A DNA stretch of 64,000 nucleotides from Sanguibacter gelidistatuariae (GTDB taxonomy: Bacteria > Actinomycetota > Actinomycetes > Actinomycetales > Cellulomonadaceae): contig NZ_FMYH01000005.1 of NCBI RefSeq assembly GCF_900096585.1, positions 124,001 to 188,000 on the forward strand. The letters are read 5' to 3'. How positions within the stretch are numbered: the stretch's first letter is position 1; the number at the start of each line of letters is the position of its first letter. A program made the translations under genes and the position numbers. Below the pieces are notes generated by a model. It ran no database searches and was not told where the DNA came from. It saw only the letters and a program-made list of their open reading frames with translations. Of the stretch, positions 56,762 through 64,000 are shown piece after piece.

Positions 56762-59464
56762 TCAATGAGATTCATCTGCCTCGATCGTCACCTCGGTGGG
56801 TGACTTGTCCGGGCGCCAGCCGAGCCAGACGGGATGACGCAGTCGCCCGGCACCGGTCCACCCGGCGAAGCTCACCTCGCCGACGTGATCGGGGACTACC
56901 CAGTGTGCGTCGATGCGGTCGGCATCGGGGACGTCGTCAAGAGGGGCCGTGTCGTGCGGGATCAGGTCGAGCTCGCAACGGAGCCGGGTCAGGGTCTTGT
57001 CGGTAAATCCCGTGCCCACACGACCCGCATAGCGCAGCCGCGCTGACTGGCTGGGCGCGGCGTCGTCGGGCACGGAGATATGGGGCGTCGGATCGTCTGG
57101 AGGAGAATTGTCCGGCGGTGAGATCCCTGGCGCCTTCCTGTCGATATCAATGGGGATGATGGTGCCAGGCTGTGAATCTCGAGGCCGTGAATTGTGAGAC
57201 GTCGAATTATCGGGCGGTAGATTGTTTGGAACCGCATCACCCGGAACCGCGACCAGGAGCGAGCCGAGCGTGGATGCCCGCGAACCCTTCCCGGTGCGCC
57301 ACCCCACGACGACGACCTCCCGGGTCTGCACGTGCTTGACCTTGATCCAGGCAGGGGAGCGTCGCCCCGGCCGGTACGTGCTCGACCGCCGCTTCGCGAC
57401 CACGCCCTCGAGCCCGAGGGCGAGGCTTGCCTCGATCGCGGCCCGCGCCCCCGAGGTGAAGGCCGGAGGCAGGTGCACCCGCCCGTGCTCGTCGAGCACC
57501 TCCTCGAGTGCGCGACGTCGCGCGTCGTAACCAAGCGTCGTCATCCGTCGCGAGCCACGGTGCAGCAGGTCGAAGGCCATGAAGTCGACGGGTTGCTCAG
57601 CCCGGGCGGCGGCCACCTCTGCTTCCCGCGTGAGATTCATCCGGTTCTGCAGCAGGCCGAAGTCCGGCCGTCCCGACCGGTTGAGCGCGACGATCTCGCC
57701 GTCGAGCAGCACGTCCTCACCCACGCACCCGGACAGCTCGGCGAGTTCGGGGTAGGTGGCGGTCAGGTCGATGCCGTTGCGGCTCGTGAGGCGGACGATC
57801 CCACCGGTCACGCTTGCGAGGGCCCGGATGCCGTCCCACTTCATCTCGAAGGCCCAGGCCTCGGAGTCCTCGAGGCGTTCGAGGTCGGCGAAGGTCCCTG
57901 GGGTGGCGAGCATCGGCTCGGGCGGTCGGGCCGGGAGGGCGGTCGGCTCGTCCGCGAGCGCCGCAGGAGTGTCCCGAGTGCCAGCTCCGCCAAGACCAAG
58001 ACCCTGCACCCCGCCCCGCGACACCCCACGCCCACCCATCCGATGGATCAACCACGAGTTCTCCGAACGTCCACGCCCCCCGTGCCCGGTATGGATCAGC
58101 GCCAGCCGCCGAGACCCACGGTCCACCCCGCCCACCCCGGAGCTGTGCACCACGACGATGATCTCCTCGCCCTCGCGCCACTTCTCCACCTCGTAGGTCC
58201 CCGCGTCCCAGATGCTCACCGTGCCGGCGCCGTACTCCCCGCGCGGGATAGTCCCAGAGAAGTTCGCGTACTCCAGGGGATGGTCCTCGGTCTGGACTGC
58301 GAGGTGGTTCGTCGAGGGGTCGACTGGTTCTCCCTTGGGCAGCGCCCAGCTCACTAGGACACCGTCCCGCTCGAGCCGGAAGTCGAAGTGGTGACCGCGG
58401 GCGTGGTGGTCCTGGATGACAAAGATCGGCGCCTCGGAACCGCCAGCTATCGCCGGCTCGTCCGCAGACGGCACCGGCTCTGGCGTCCGCCCCGGATCCC
58501 GCCGCGACCGGTACACCGCGAGCCGGTCCGCCCCCTGCTCGAAGGTCGCCAGCCGCCCCGGCGTTGGCTCGAGCCCAGCCCGCCCGCCGGCCAACAACCC
58601 GGCCAGCAGGTCGCCGTCGTGCATGAAGCGCGAGACGACCTCGTCCGCCTCGAGGTGCGCGAGCCCCGGGTCGTCGAGCTCGGCCCACGTGCGTGGGGCC
58701 GCGACCGTGGGGCGCTCCCGCCCGCGCAGGGAGTACGGCGTGATCGTCGTCTTGTTCCGGTTGTTCTGCGACCAGTCGACGAGCACCTTCCCCACCCGCA
58801 GCGACTTCTTCATCTCCGAGACCACGAGGTCCCCGTGATCTGCCTCGAGCGCCCGCGCCAGTTCGTGGGCGACGGCGCTCGCCGCCTCCCAGCTCTGCGT
58901 CCCGTCGAGCGTGGCGTACAGGTGGATCCCCTTCGACCCGCTCGTGACGGGGAAGAGGTCCATGCCCATCTCGGTCAGGATCGTCCGGGCCCACCGCGCG
59001 ACCTCCGCGCACTCGGCGAGACCGGTCCCCGGCCCCGGGTCGAGGTCGAGGACCAACCGGTCCGGGAAGTGCTGCGCCCCCGTCCGCCCGAAGCGCCACT
59101 GCGGCACGTGGATCTCCAACGCGCCGATCTGCCCGAGCCACGTGAGCGTGGCCAGGTCGTCGACCAGCGGATACGTGTTCACGTGGTCGGAGTGCTGGAT
59201 CTCGCGGCGGTGCACCCAGGCCGGGGCGGAGTCCTCGAGGTTCTTCTGGAAGAACACCGGCCCGCCCGTGCCGTGCACCCACCGCTTGCGCGTCGCCGGG
59301 CGGTGCGCCGCGTGCACGACCAGCGGGCCGGCGACCGCCGCGAAATAGGCGAGCACCTCCGCCTTCGTGGTTCCGGTCTGCGGATAGACCACCCTGGCGA
59401 GGTTCGTGAGCGTGACCGAGTGACCGTCGATCGTCACGATCTCCCGGGCACTGTCCGTGGGCAT
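56762..59464 (-). CDS. ligD: ATP-dependent DNA ligase LigD (polymerase-nuclease-ligase)
   Basis: A 900-residue three-domain NHEJ enzyme in mycobacterial order. Polymerase/primase about 1-300 (PVFFQKNLED, LDLDPGPGT with catalytic Asp pair, PVTSGSKGIHLY); phosphoesterase about 370-510 (FVIQDHHARGHHFDFRLERDGVLVSWALPKG); ligase from about 560 with catalytic Lys in FEMKWDGIRAL, and EGVVAKRRSSTYRPGRRSPAWIKVK. The ligase OB region carries an unusual insert (residues about 747-806). ATG 59464 with GGAGG upstream. Divergent from ku. Confidence 0.94.
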   Translation of the reverse strand: MPTDSAREIVTIDGHSVTLTNLARVVYPQTGTTKAEVLAYFAAVAGPLVVHAAHRPATRKRWVHGTGGPVFFQKNLEDSAPAWVHRREIQHSDHVNTYPLVDDLATLTWLGQIGALEIHVPQWRFGRTGAQHFPDRLVLDLDPGPGTGLAECAEVARWARTILTEMGMDLFPVTSGSKGIHLYATLDGTQSWEAASAVAHELARALEADHGDLVVSEMKKSLRVGKVLVDWSQNNRNKTTITPYSLRGRERPTVAAPRTWAELDDPGLAHLEADEVVSRFMHDGDLLAGLLAGGRAGLEPTPGRLATFEQGADRLAVYRSRRDPGRTPEPVPSADEPAIAGGSEAPIFVIQDHHARGHHFDFRLERDGVLVSWALPKGEPVDPSTNHLAVQTEDHPLEYANFSGTIPRGEYGAGTVSIWDAGTYEVEKWREGEEIIVVVHSSGVGGVDRGSRRLALIHTGHGGRGRSENSWLIHRMGGRGVSRGGVQGLGLGGAGTRDTPAALADEPTALPARPPEPMLATPGTFADLERLEDSEAWAFEMKWDGIRALASVTGGIVRLTSRNGIDLTATYPELAELSGCVGEDVLLDGEIVALNRSGRPDFGLLQNRMNLTREAEVAAARAEQPVDFMAFDLLHRGSRRMTTLGYDARRRALEEVLDEHGRVHLPPAFTSGARAAIEASLALGLEGVVAKRRSSTYRPGRRSPAWIKVKHVQTREVVVVGWRTGKGSRASTLGSLLVAVPGDAVPNNLPPDNSTSHNSRPRDSQPGTIIPIDIDRKAPGISPPDNSPPDDPTPHISVPDDAAPSQSARLRYAGRVGTGFTDKTLTRLRCELDLIPHDTAPLDDVPDADRIDAHWVVPDHVGEVSFAGWTGAGRLRHPVWLGWRPDKSPTEVTIEADESH
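57047..57226 (-). repeat. Low-complexity, lower-GC insertion inside ligD
   Basis: About 60 codons rich in Pro, Asp, Ser and Asn, with PPDNS twice and related PRDSQ and SVPDD units. DNA shows repeated AATT/GGCGG motifs and clearly lower GC than the flanks. The reading frame is kept. It splits the OB-fold-like part of the ligase domain between VGSLLVAVPG-type sequence (LGSLLVAVPGDAV) and RLRYAGRVGTGF. Confidence 0.75.
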
Positions 59465-59549
59465 GGCCGCCTCCATCGGTACCGAATCAAGCCAGGTCTC
59501 CATCATCTGGGCAGGTGCGCGGCGCGGCATCCGCGGCGATGATGGAGGC

Positions 59550-60350
59550 ATGCGCGCCATCTGGAAGGGTGCAGTGACCTTTGGCCTCGTCAACGTGCCG
59601 GTCAAGCTCTACAGCGCGACCGAGGACCACGACGTCGGCCTGCACCAGGTGCATGACGGTGATGGCGGCCGGATCCGCTATCAGCGCCGGTGCGAGGTAT
59701 GCGGTGAGGTTATCGACTACGCCCACATCGCCAAGGCCTACGACGACGGCGAGCGCACCGTCGTGCTCACCGCGGAGGACCTTGCCGCACTGCCGGTCGA
59801 GCGCAGCCGGGAGATCGACGTCGTCGAGTTCGTGCCCCGGGAGCAGATCGACCCGATCATGTACGAGAGCGCCTACTATCTCGAGCCGGACTCGACCTCG
59901 ACCAAGGCCTATGAGCTCCTGGTGCGCACCCTCGAGGCGAGCGACCGGGTGGCGGTCGTCAACTTCTCCCTCCGCCAGCGCTCGCGGCTCGGCGTGCTGC
60001 GGGTACGCGGTGACGTGCTGACCCTGCAGGGGCTGCGCTGGGACGACGAGGTACGCCAGCCCGCCTTCCCGGCGTTGGAGGAGAAGGTCACGATCAGTGA
60101 CCGGGAGCTGAAGATGGCGGCCGCGCTCGTGAAGGGCTTCGAGAGCGACTTCATGCCCGGGAAGTTCACCGACGACTACCAGGCCCAGCTCACGGTGCTC
60201 ATCCAGGCGAAGCTCGAGGAGGGCGACGCCCTCGACACCGCGGCCACCTTCGGCGAGCGTCCGCCCGACACCCGTGGCGGCGACGCCGAGGTCGTCGACC
60301 TCATGGAGGTTCTGCGGCGCAGCGTCGAGAAGTCACGACGGCACGCGTAG
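59550..60350 (+). CDS. ku: Ku homologue (NHEJ end-binding protein)
   Basis: A 266-residue bacterial Ku that encircles DNA ends and recruits LigD. It opens MRAIWKGAVTFGLVNVPVKLYSATEDHDV, the universal Ku start, then RCEVCGEVIDYAHIAKAYD and FMPGKFTDDYQAQLTVLIQAKLEEG at the C-terminal core. The tail is short (SVEKSRRHA), lacking the long lysine-rich extension of some homologues. ATG 59550 has GGAGG upstream. Divergent from ligD. Confidence 0.95.
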   Translation: MRAIWKGAVTFGLVNVPVKLYSATEDHDVGLHQVHDGDGGRIRYQRRCEVCGEVIDYAHIAKAYDDGERTVVLTAEDLAALPVERSREIDVVEFVPREQIDPIMYESAYYLEPDSTSTKAYELLVRTLEASDRVAVVNFSLRQRSRLGVLRVRGDVLTLQGLRWDDEVRQPAFPALEEKVTISDRELKMAAALVKGFESDFMPGKFTDDYQAQLTVLIQAKLEEGDALDTAATFGERPPDTRGGDAEVVDLMEVLRRSVEKSRRHA

Positions 60351-60363
60351 GATCAGGGCGCTG

Positions 60364-60391
60364 ACAACTCACCGGAGTTGTGACTTTTCTC
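60364..60391 (+). terminator. Stem-loop with T-rich tail after ku
   Basis: ACAACTC (60364-60370) and GAGTTGT (60375-60381) form a perfect 7-bp stem with a 4-nt loop, followed by GACTTTTCT. It lies 14 nt after the ku stop and fits an intrinsic terminator; a binding site upstream of lsr2 is the alternative. Confidence 0.55.
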
Positions 60392-60404
60392 TGGGGGATA
60401 CTCC

Positions 60405-60731
60405 GTGGCGGTCCAGACCAAGATCATCCTGCTCGACGACGTCGACGGTGGCCCCGCGACCGAGAGCATCGTCTTCGGTCTGGACGGGATCACGTACGAG
60501 ATCGACCTCAACGACGACCATGGCGCTCAGCTGCGAGCTGTCCTCGAGAGGCTGGTCGGTAGCGCGCGTCGGGTGAGCGATCTCGGATCGTCCGCCACCT
60601 TCACCCGAGTCGTCACCGACTACGACCCGCGTGCCCTGCGGGCGTGGGCCTCTGCCCACCAGATCACAGTGCCCGCCCGCGGGCGGATCCCCGCGGACGT
60701 GGTCGCCCAATACCGCGCCGCCGGCAACTGA
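60405..60731 (+). CDS. lsr2: Lsr2-family nucleoid-associated protein
   Basis: A 108-residue Lsr2: N-terminal dimerisation domain (TKIILLDDVDGGPATESIVFGLDGITYEIDLNDDHGAQLR), a linker, and a C-terminal DNA-binding domain with LRAWASAHQITVPARGRIPADVVAQYRAA. The RGR core inserts into AT-rich minor grooves and silences horizontally acquired DNA. GTG 60405. Its stop shares one base with the metallophosphoesterase ATG. Confidence 0.93.
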   Translation: MAVQTKIILLDDVDGGPATESIVFGLDGITYEIDLNDDHGAQLRAVLERLVGSARRVSDLGSSATFTRVVTDYDPRALRAWASAHQITVPARGRIPADVVAQYRAAGN

Positions 60732-62596
60732 TGAGGGCGTTCGGCGTCCGGCTGTGGGCCGGCCTGCGGGCGCTCTGGACGCGCCTGGGCGGGCTCCCGG
60801 TCCCTCCGCGATGGGTCCGCTACACCCTCGTCGGGCTCGTCGTCGTCCTGGCTTGCGCGGTCTACGGTGTCACGACCGCCTCCGTCCGGGCCAGCCTCGG
60901 CCCGCACAACGCGACATATGAGGTGACCACCAACTCGGTCATCACGGTCGACCTCGGCCCGCTCGGGACCGTCCAGCTCGAGTCGCCGCTCCCGGCGAGC
61001 CTCGGGGCCACGGTCCGGATCGAGGAGATCCCTGACGACCTGACCTCCGTCGACTCCGCGACGACGCTCAACGCCTTGGCCTCCGACGTCCAGAGCTACC
61101 TGCAGTTCTTCTCCGGACCCTCCGCGACGATCTCCTACATCGCCAAGGCCCTCATCCAGGATGCCGGGCGCCGGGCGGGCGCCGCACTGGGAGTAGTCGT
61201 GCTGATCAGCGCCGTGGGCTACCTGGCCCTCGGTTCTGCCCGACGTCGCGAGCTCGGAGTGCCGCTCGCGCGCGGCACGTGGGCGATCACCGCGGGCGTC
61301 GCGATCGTGGCTCTGGTCGGGGGCACCGTGGTGACCAACCGGGCGACGACCAGCCTCTACGAGGTCGGCGCGCAGGCATCCTCGGTCTTCGACGGGACCG
61401 CGCTCGAGGGAGCGCGGATCACCGGTCGTCTCTCGGGGGTCATCGAGACCTATGGTGGACAGCTCGTCGGCGTCTACCGCGACAACGAGAACTTCTACGC
61501 GGGGGCGAACAGCAAGCTCACCGAGGCGTGGCAGCTGCGCGCCGAGGAAGATCTCGCCGCCGCCGACCTGCTCGTGGAGAACGCGGCGTCGGACTCACCG
61601 GAGCGGGCCGGGTCCGGGGACGACTCCGCAGCGACCGACGGTTCCGCAGCGACGACGGATCCCGGCGAGCAGGGCTCGACCACTGACGACACCGCCAGCC
61701 CGAGCGAGGACGAGTCTTCGCAGGAGAAGGCCGCCGAGATCGACGAGAAGGACATCGTCACCCTGCTCATGGTCTCCGACCTGCATTGCAACACCGGCAT
61801 GAGCCCGCTGATCAAGAACCTCGCCACGCTGTCCGGGGCGAAGGTCGTGCTCAATGGCGGCGACTCCACGATCAACGGGACCGCGGTCGAGCGGTTCTGC
61901 GTCGACTCCTTCGCCGGCGCGGTGCCCAAGGGCGCCACGATGGTCCAGTCGGACGGCAACCACGACAGCTCGATCACGTCCGGGCAGGCGCGCGATGCCG
62001 GGGTGACGGTTCTGGACGGCAAGGTCGTCGAGGTCGAGGGCATCCGGATCCTCGGCGACTCTGACCCCAACGAGACCCGCATCGGCCAGGGCTCGACGTC
62101 GGTCACGGGAGAGACATACACCCAGGCCGGGGAGCGGCTGCGGGACGTCGCCTGCGAGGCGAAGGATCCCGTGGATCTGCTGCTCATCCACACCCCCGCG
62201 GTCGGTGACCCGGTGCTGGCCTCCGGGTGTGTCCCGATCCAGCTCTCCGGGCACAAGCACGTGCGGATCGGCCCGCAGGTCGTGGGTCAGGGCATCCGTT
62301 ACGTGAGCTCGACGACCGCCGGCGCGGTCGAGGGCGCCGCGACGATCGGCCCGCTCAACGGGGTGGCCCAGATGACGGTGTTCCGCTTCGACACCGAGCG
62401 CCGGGTCATGCTCGACTACCGGGTCGTCGCGGTCTACCCGGACGGGAGCGTCGAGGTCGGCGCGCCGATGACCTTCCCGCTGGTCCCCACGGTCGTCGAG
62501 TCGCTCACAGGTCAGGCACCGGAGACGGTCACGGACACGCCCGCGGACACCCCCGTGGACACGGACACGCCCAGCACCGACCCGGCCGGGCCGTGA
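60731..62596 (+). CDS. Membrane-anchored metallophosphoesterase
   Basis: A 621-residue protein. Helices at about 30-52 (YTLVGLVVVLACAVYGVT), about 160 (GVVVLISAVGYLALG) and about 185 (WAITAGVAIVALVGGTVVT) are followed by an acidic Ser/Asp/Thr linker (about 290-345) and a calcineurin-type phosphoesterase domain: SDLHCN, NGGDSTING, SDGNHDS, LIHTPA and SGHKH supply the two-metal site. An odd number of helices predicts an extracytoplasmic catalytic domain if the N-terminus is inside. Thr/Asp-Pro repeats (DTPADTPVDTDTP) end the protein. Coupled to lsr2. Substrate unknown. Confidence 0.83.
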   Translation: MRAFGVRLWAGLRALWTRLGGLPVPPRWVRYTLVGLVVVLACAVYGVTTASVRASLGPHNATYEVTTNSVITVDLGPLGTVQLESPLPASLGATVRIEEIPDDLTSVDSATTLNALASDVQSYLQFFSGPSATISYIAKALIQDAGRRAGAALGVVVLISAVGYLALGSARRRELGVPLARGTWAITAGVAIVALVGGTVVTNRATTSLYEVGAQASSVFDGTALEGARITGRLSGVIETYGGQLVGVYRDNENFYAGANSKLTEAWQLRAEEDLAAADLLVENAASDSPERAGSGDDSAATDGSAATTDPGEQGSTTDDTASPSEDESSQEKAAEIDEKDIVTLLMVSDLHCNTGMSPLIKNLATLSGAKVVLNGGDSTINGTAVERFCVDSFAGAVPKGATMVQSDGNHDSSITSGQARDAGVTVLDGKVVEVEGIRILGDSDPNETRIGQGSTSVTGETYTQAGERLRDVACEAKDPVDLLLIHTPAVGDPVLASGCVPIQLSGHKHVRIGPQVVGQGIRYVSSTTAGAVEGAATIGPLNGVAQMTVFRFDTERRVMLDYRVVAVYPDGSVEVGAPMTFPLVPTVVESLTGQAPETVTDTPADTPVDTDTPSTDPAGP

Positions 62597-62685
62597 CGGA
62601 CGGGTAGCCGGTCCGGCAGGTCGAACGTGACGCGCGCCTCGCCGCGTGTGCCTGGACGGGCTGATCGGCGGCCATACCTGTGACC

Positions 62686-62697
62686 TAGGCTTGAGCC
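62686..62697 (+). promoter_or_regulatory. Leaderless -10 of the DtxR-like gene
   Basis: TAGGCT (62686-62691) lies 6 nt before the GTG at 62698 and no ribosome binding site is present. One of the clearest examples of the TANNNT-N6-start arrangement in the window. Confidence 0.55.
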
Positions 62698-63390
62698 GTG
62701 ACCGACGAACTCGAGCCGACCGCCGTGGCCCAGGACTATCTCAAGGTGGTCTGGAGCCTGCAGGAGTGGTCGACCGAACCGGTCACGACCAAGCTGCTCG
62801 CCGAGCGTCTGGGTGTGGGAGCGTCGACCGTCTCGGAGACCGTGCGCCGCCTGACCGGGCAGGGTCTGCTCTCCCACCCCCGCTACGGCGCGATCGAGCT
62901 GACCGACCTGGGTCGCGGCCACGCCCTGAAGATCGTGCGTCGGCACCGCCTCATCGAGACCTTCCTCGTCTCCGAGCTCGGGTACACCTGGGACGAGGTG
63001 CACGACGAGGCCGAGGTGCTCGAGCACGCCGTCTCCGACCTCATGGTCGACCGGATCGACGCCCGCCTCGGTCACCCCCACCGCGACCCGCACGGTGACC
63101 CCATCCCCAGCCCCGATGGAACCGTCCCGACGCCGCCCGCGGTCACCCTCGCCGTGCTCGACGCCGGCGCGCACGGCACGGTGGCCCGGATCTCCGACGC
63201 GGACGCGGAGGTGCTGCGGTACTTCGCCGACCTCGGGTTCGGCCTGGACGCCCAGCTGCGCGTCGTCGAACGCCGCGACTTCGCCGGGGTGATCTGCGTG
63301 GAGTGGGCCCCGGCCGACGCCCCCGCCGCGACCACCCGGATCGACTTCGGCCTGCGCGCGGCCGACGCCGTGTGGGTGGTCACCCAGTGA
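62698..63390 (+). CDS. DtxR/MntR-family metal-dependent regulator
   Basis: A 230-residue regulator with all three DtxR-type parts: HTH (TTKLLAERLGVGASTVSETVRRLTGQGLLSHPRYGAIELT), metal-binding dimerisation domain (HRLIETFLVSELGYTWDEVHDEAEVLEHAVSDLMVDRI, LGHPHRDPHGDPIP) and a C-terminal FeoA/SH3-like domain. The residue combination in the metal site is closest to Mn/Fe sensors; which metal cannot be set here. GTG 62698, leaderless. Its end overlaps the MFS start. Confidence 0.9.
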   Translation: MTDELEPTAVAQDYLKVVWSLQEWSTEPVTTKLLAERLGVGASTVSETVRRLTGQGLLSHPRYGAIELTDLGRGHALKIVRRHRLIETFLVSELGYTWDEVHDEAEVLEHAVSDLMVDRIDARLGHPHRDPHGDPIPSPDGTVPTPPAVTLAVLDAGAHGTVARISDADAEVLRYFADLGFGLDAQLRVVERRDFAGVICVEWAPADAPAATTRIDFGLRAADAVWVVTQ

Positions 63391-64000
63391 GCAGAAGTGC
63401 AGTGAGTGCCCGCACCCACCCGGGCGCCGCCCTGCTCGCCCTCGCGCTTGGCGGGTTCACGATCGGCACGACCGAGTTCGCCACCATGGGGCTGCTCACC
63501 AACATCGCGACCGACCTCGACGCGAGCATCCCGGCGGCCGGGCACACGATCACCGCCTACGCCCTCGGCGTCGTCATCGGTGCGCCGCTGATCACCGTCC
63601 TGGCGGCCAAGGTCGAGCGCAAGGCGCTCATCGTGTGGCTGATGGCCGCGTACGCGATCGGGAACCTGCTGTCCGCCGCGGCCCCGAACCTCGAGCTGCT
63701 CCTGCTGGGTCGGTTCATCACGGGCCTGCCGCACGGGGTGTTCTTCGGCGTCGGGGCGGTCGTGGGGACCGCCGTCGTCGGCGCGTCCCGCCGCGGCTAC
63801 GCGGTGGCCATGATGATGGCCGGGCTCACGGTCGCCAACATCATCGGCGTGCCGTTGTCCTCCTGGGCCGGGCAGGCCCTGGGCTGGCGGACGGCTTTCA
63901 TCATGATCGGCGCCCTCGGCCTGGTCACGGTGGCTAGCCTGCTGCTGCTCCTGCCGCGCACCCCCGCGCCGCAGAACGCTAGCGTGCGCGGGGAGATCGG
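63387..64000 (+). CDS. MFS transporter (DHA1 type), N-terminal part, cut by window edge
   Basis: About 204 residues visible: LLALALGGFTIGTTEFATMGLL is the first helix with the GTTEF motif of AraJ/PbuE/YdhP-type DHA1 transporters; AYALGVVIGAPLITVLAAKVERKALIV is the helix 2-3 loop, and LGRFITGLPHGVFFGVGAVVG helix 4. Six helices are in view and no stop is reached. GTG 63387 overlaps the regulator stop (GTGA). Probably an efflux system co-expressed with the DtxR-like gene. Confidence 0.88.
   Translation, partial: MSRSAVSARTHPGAALLALALGGFTIGTTEFATMGLLTNIATDLDASIPAAGHTITAYALGVVIGAPLITVLAAKVERKALIVWLMAAYAIGNLLSAAAPNLELLLLGRFITGLPHGVFFGVGAVVGTAVVGASRRGYAVAMMMAGLTVANIIGVPLSSWAGQALGWRTAFIMIGALGLVTVASLLLLLPRTPAPQNASVRGEI

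Noticed and set aside
1-64000. CRISPR arrays, rRNA or tRNA genes, integrase and attachment sites
   Set aside because: No regularly spaced short repeats, no rRNA or tRNA-like sequence and no recombinase gene were recognised; intergenic gaps are mostly under 150 bp. A tRNA search program would be needed to exclude an overlooked tRNA.

Overview
The window is high-GC DNA with dense genes, frequent ATGA/GTGA start-stop overlaps and many GTG starts. It carries a C50 carotenoid cluster, the TreX/TreY/TreZ trehalose route, Lsr2, Ku with a three-domain LigD, and DUF222/HNH proteins. Together these indicate an actinobacterium, most likely Micrococcales (Cellulomonas/Sanguibacter/Oerskovia-like); the genus is inference. 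Nearly all of it is chromosomal housekeeping and niche DNA. No rRNA, tRNA, CRISPR array, intact insertion sequence or prophage was recognised.

Layout. 0-2 kb: end of 6-phosphogluconate dehydrogenase and an ATP-grasp ligase that may act on peptidoglycan. 2-6 kb: reductase/SufE pair, divergent ZapE, PPK2. 6-12.3 kb: glgX(treX)-treY-treZ, which convert glycogen to trehalose. 12.5-14.7 kb: SulP transporter, a small protein and a cupin. 14.7-20.1 kb: an accessory patch of gene scraps (HNH duplicate, ISL3 transposase piece, decayed RhuM, headless TetR) around an intact HTH-nucleotidyltransferase/HEPN toxin-antitoxin pair. 20.1-24 kb: azoreductase and F420-reductase-like genes facing a MarR gene with two palindromic operators, a YdeI pair, DUF2249 and CueP. 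24-29.8 kb: a peptide-type ABC importer divergent from a TetR regulator. 30-40 kb: small conserved proteins, an orphan LacI, YchJ, an adenosine-deaminase-like enzyme, a PadR operon, a CYTH protein and TMEM175.

39.7-46 kb: a MarR gene (probably CrtR-like) divergent from idi-crtE-crtB-crtI-crtYe-crtYf-crtEb. Every junction in this operon is a 4-base overlap, and it should make a cyclic C50 carotenoid (decaprenoxanthin/sarcinaxanthin type). 46-50.5 kb: TRIC-like channel, thymidine kinase, flavodoxin, aldo/keto reductase, Mqo. 50.5-53.8 kb: a CotH lipoprotein kinase divergent from DUF4956-VTC, the best candidate for an incompletely described system (possible surface phosphorylation linked to polyphosphate). 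53.8-56.6 kb: DUF2975/HTH pair with a palindrome inside its promoter, and a full-length DUF222-HNH gene nearly identical at its end to the scrap at 14.8 kb. 56.7-60.4 kb: ligD/ku for end joining. 60.4-64 kb: lsr2 overlapping a membrane metallophosphoesterase, then a DtxR/MntR regulator overlapping an MFS gene that runs off the window.

A recurring feature is a TANNNT -10 box 6-8 nt before the start codon, implying leaderless transcripts for about ten genes. Several of these -10 boxes lie inside or beside palindromes upstream of regulator genes, which suggests autoregulation.
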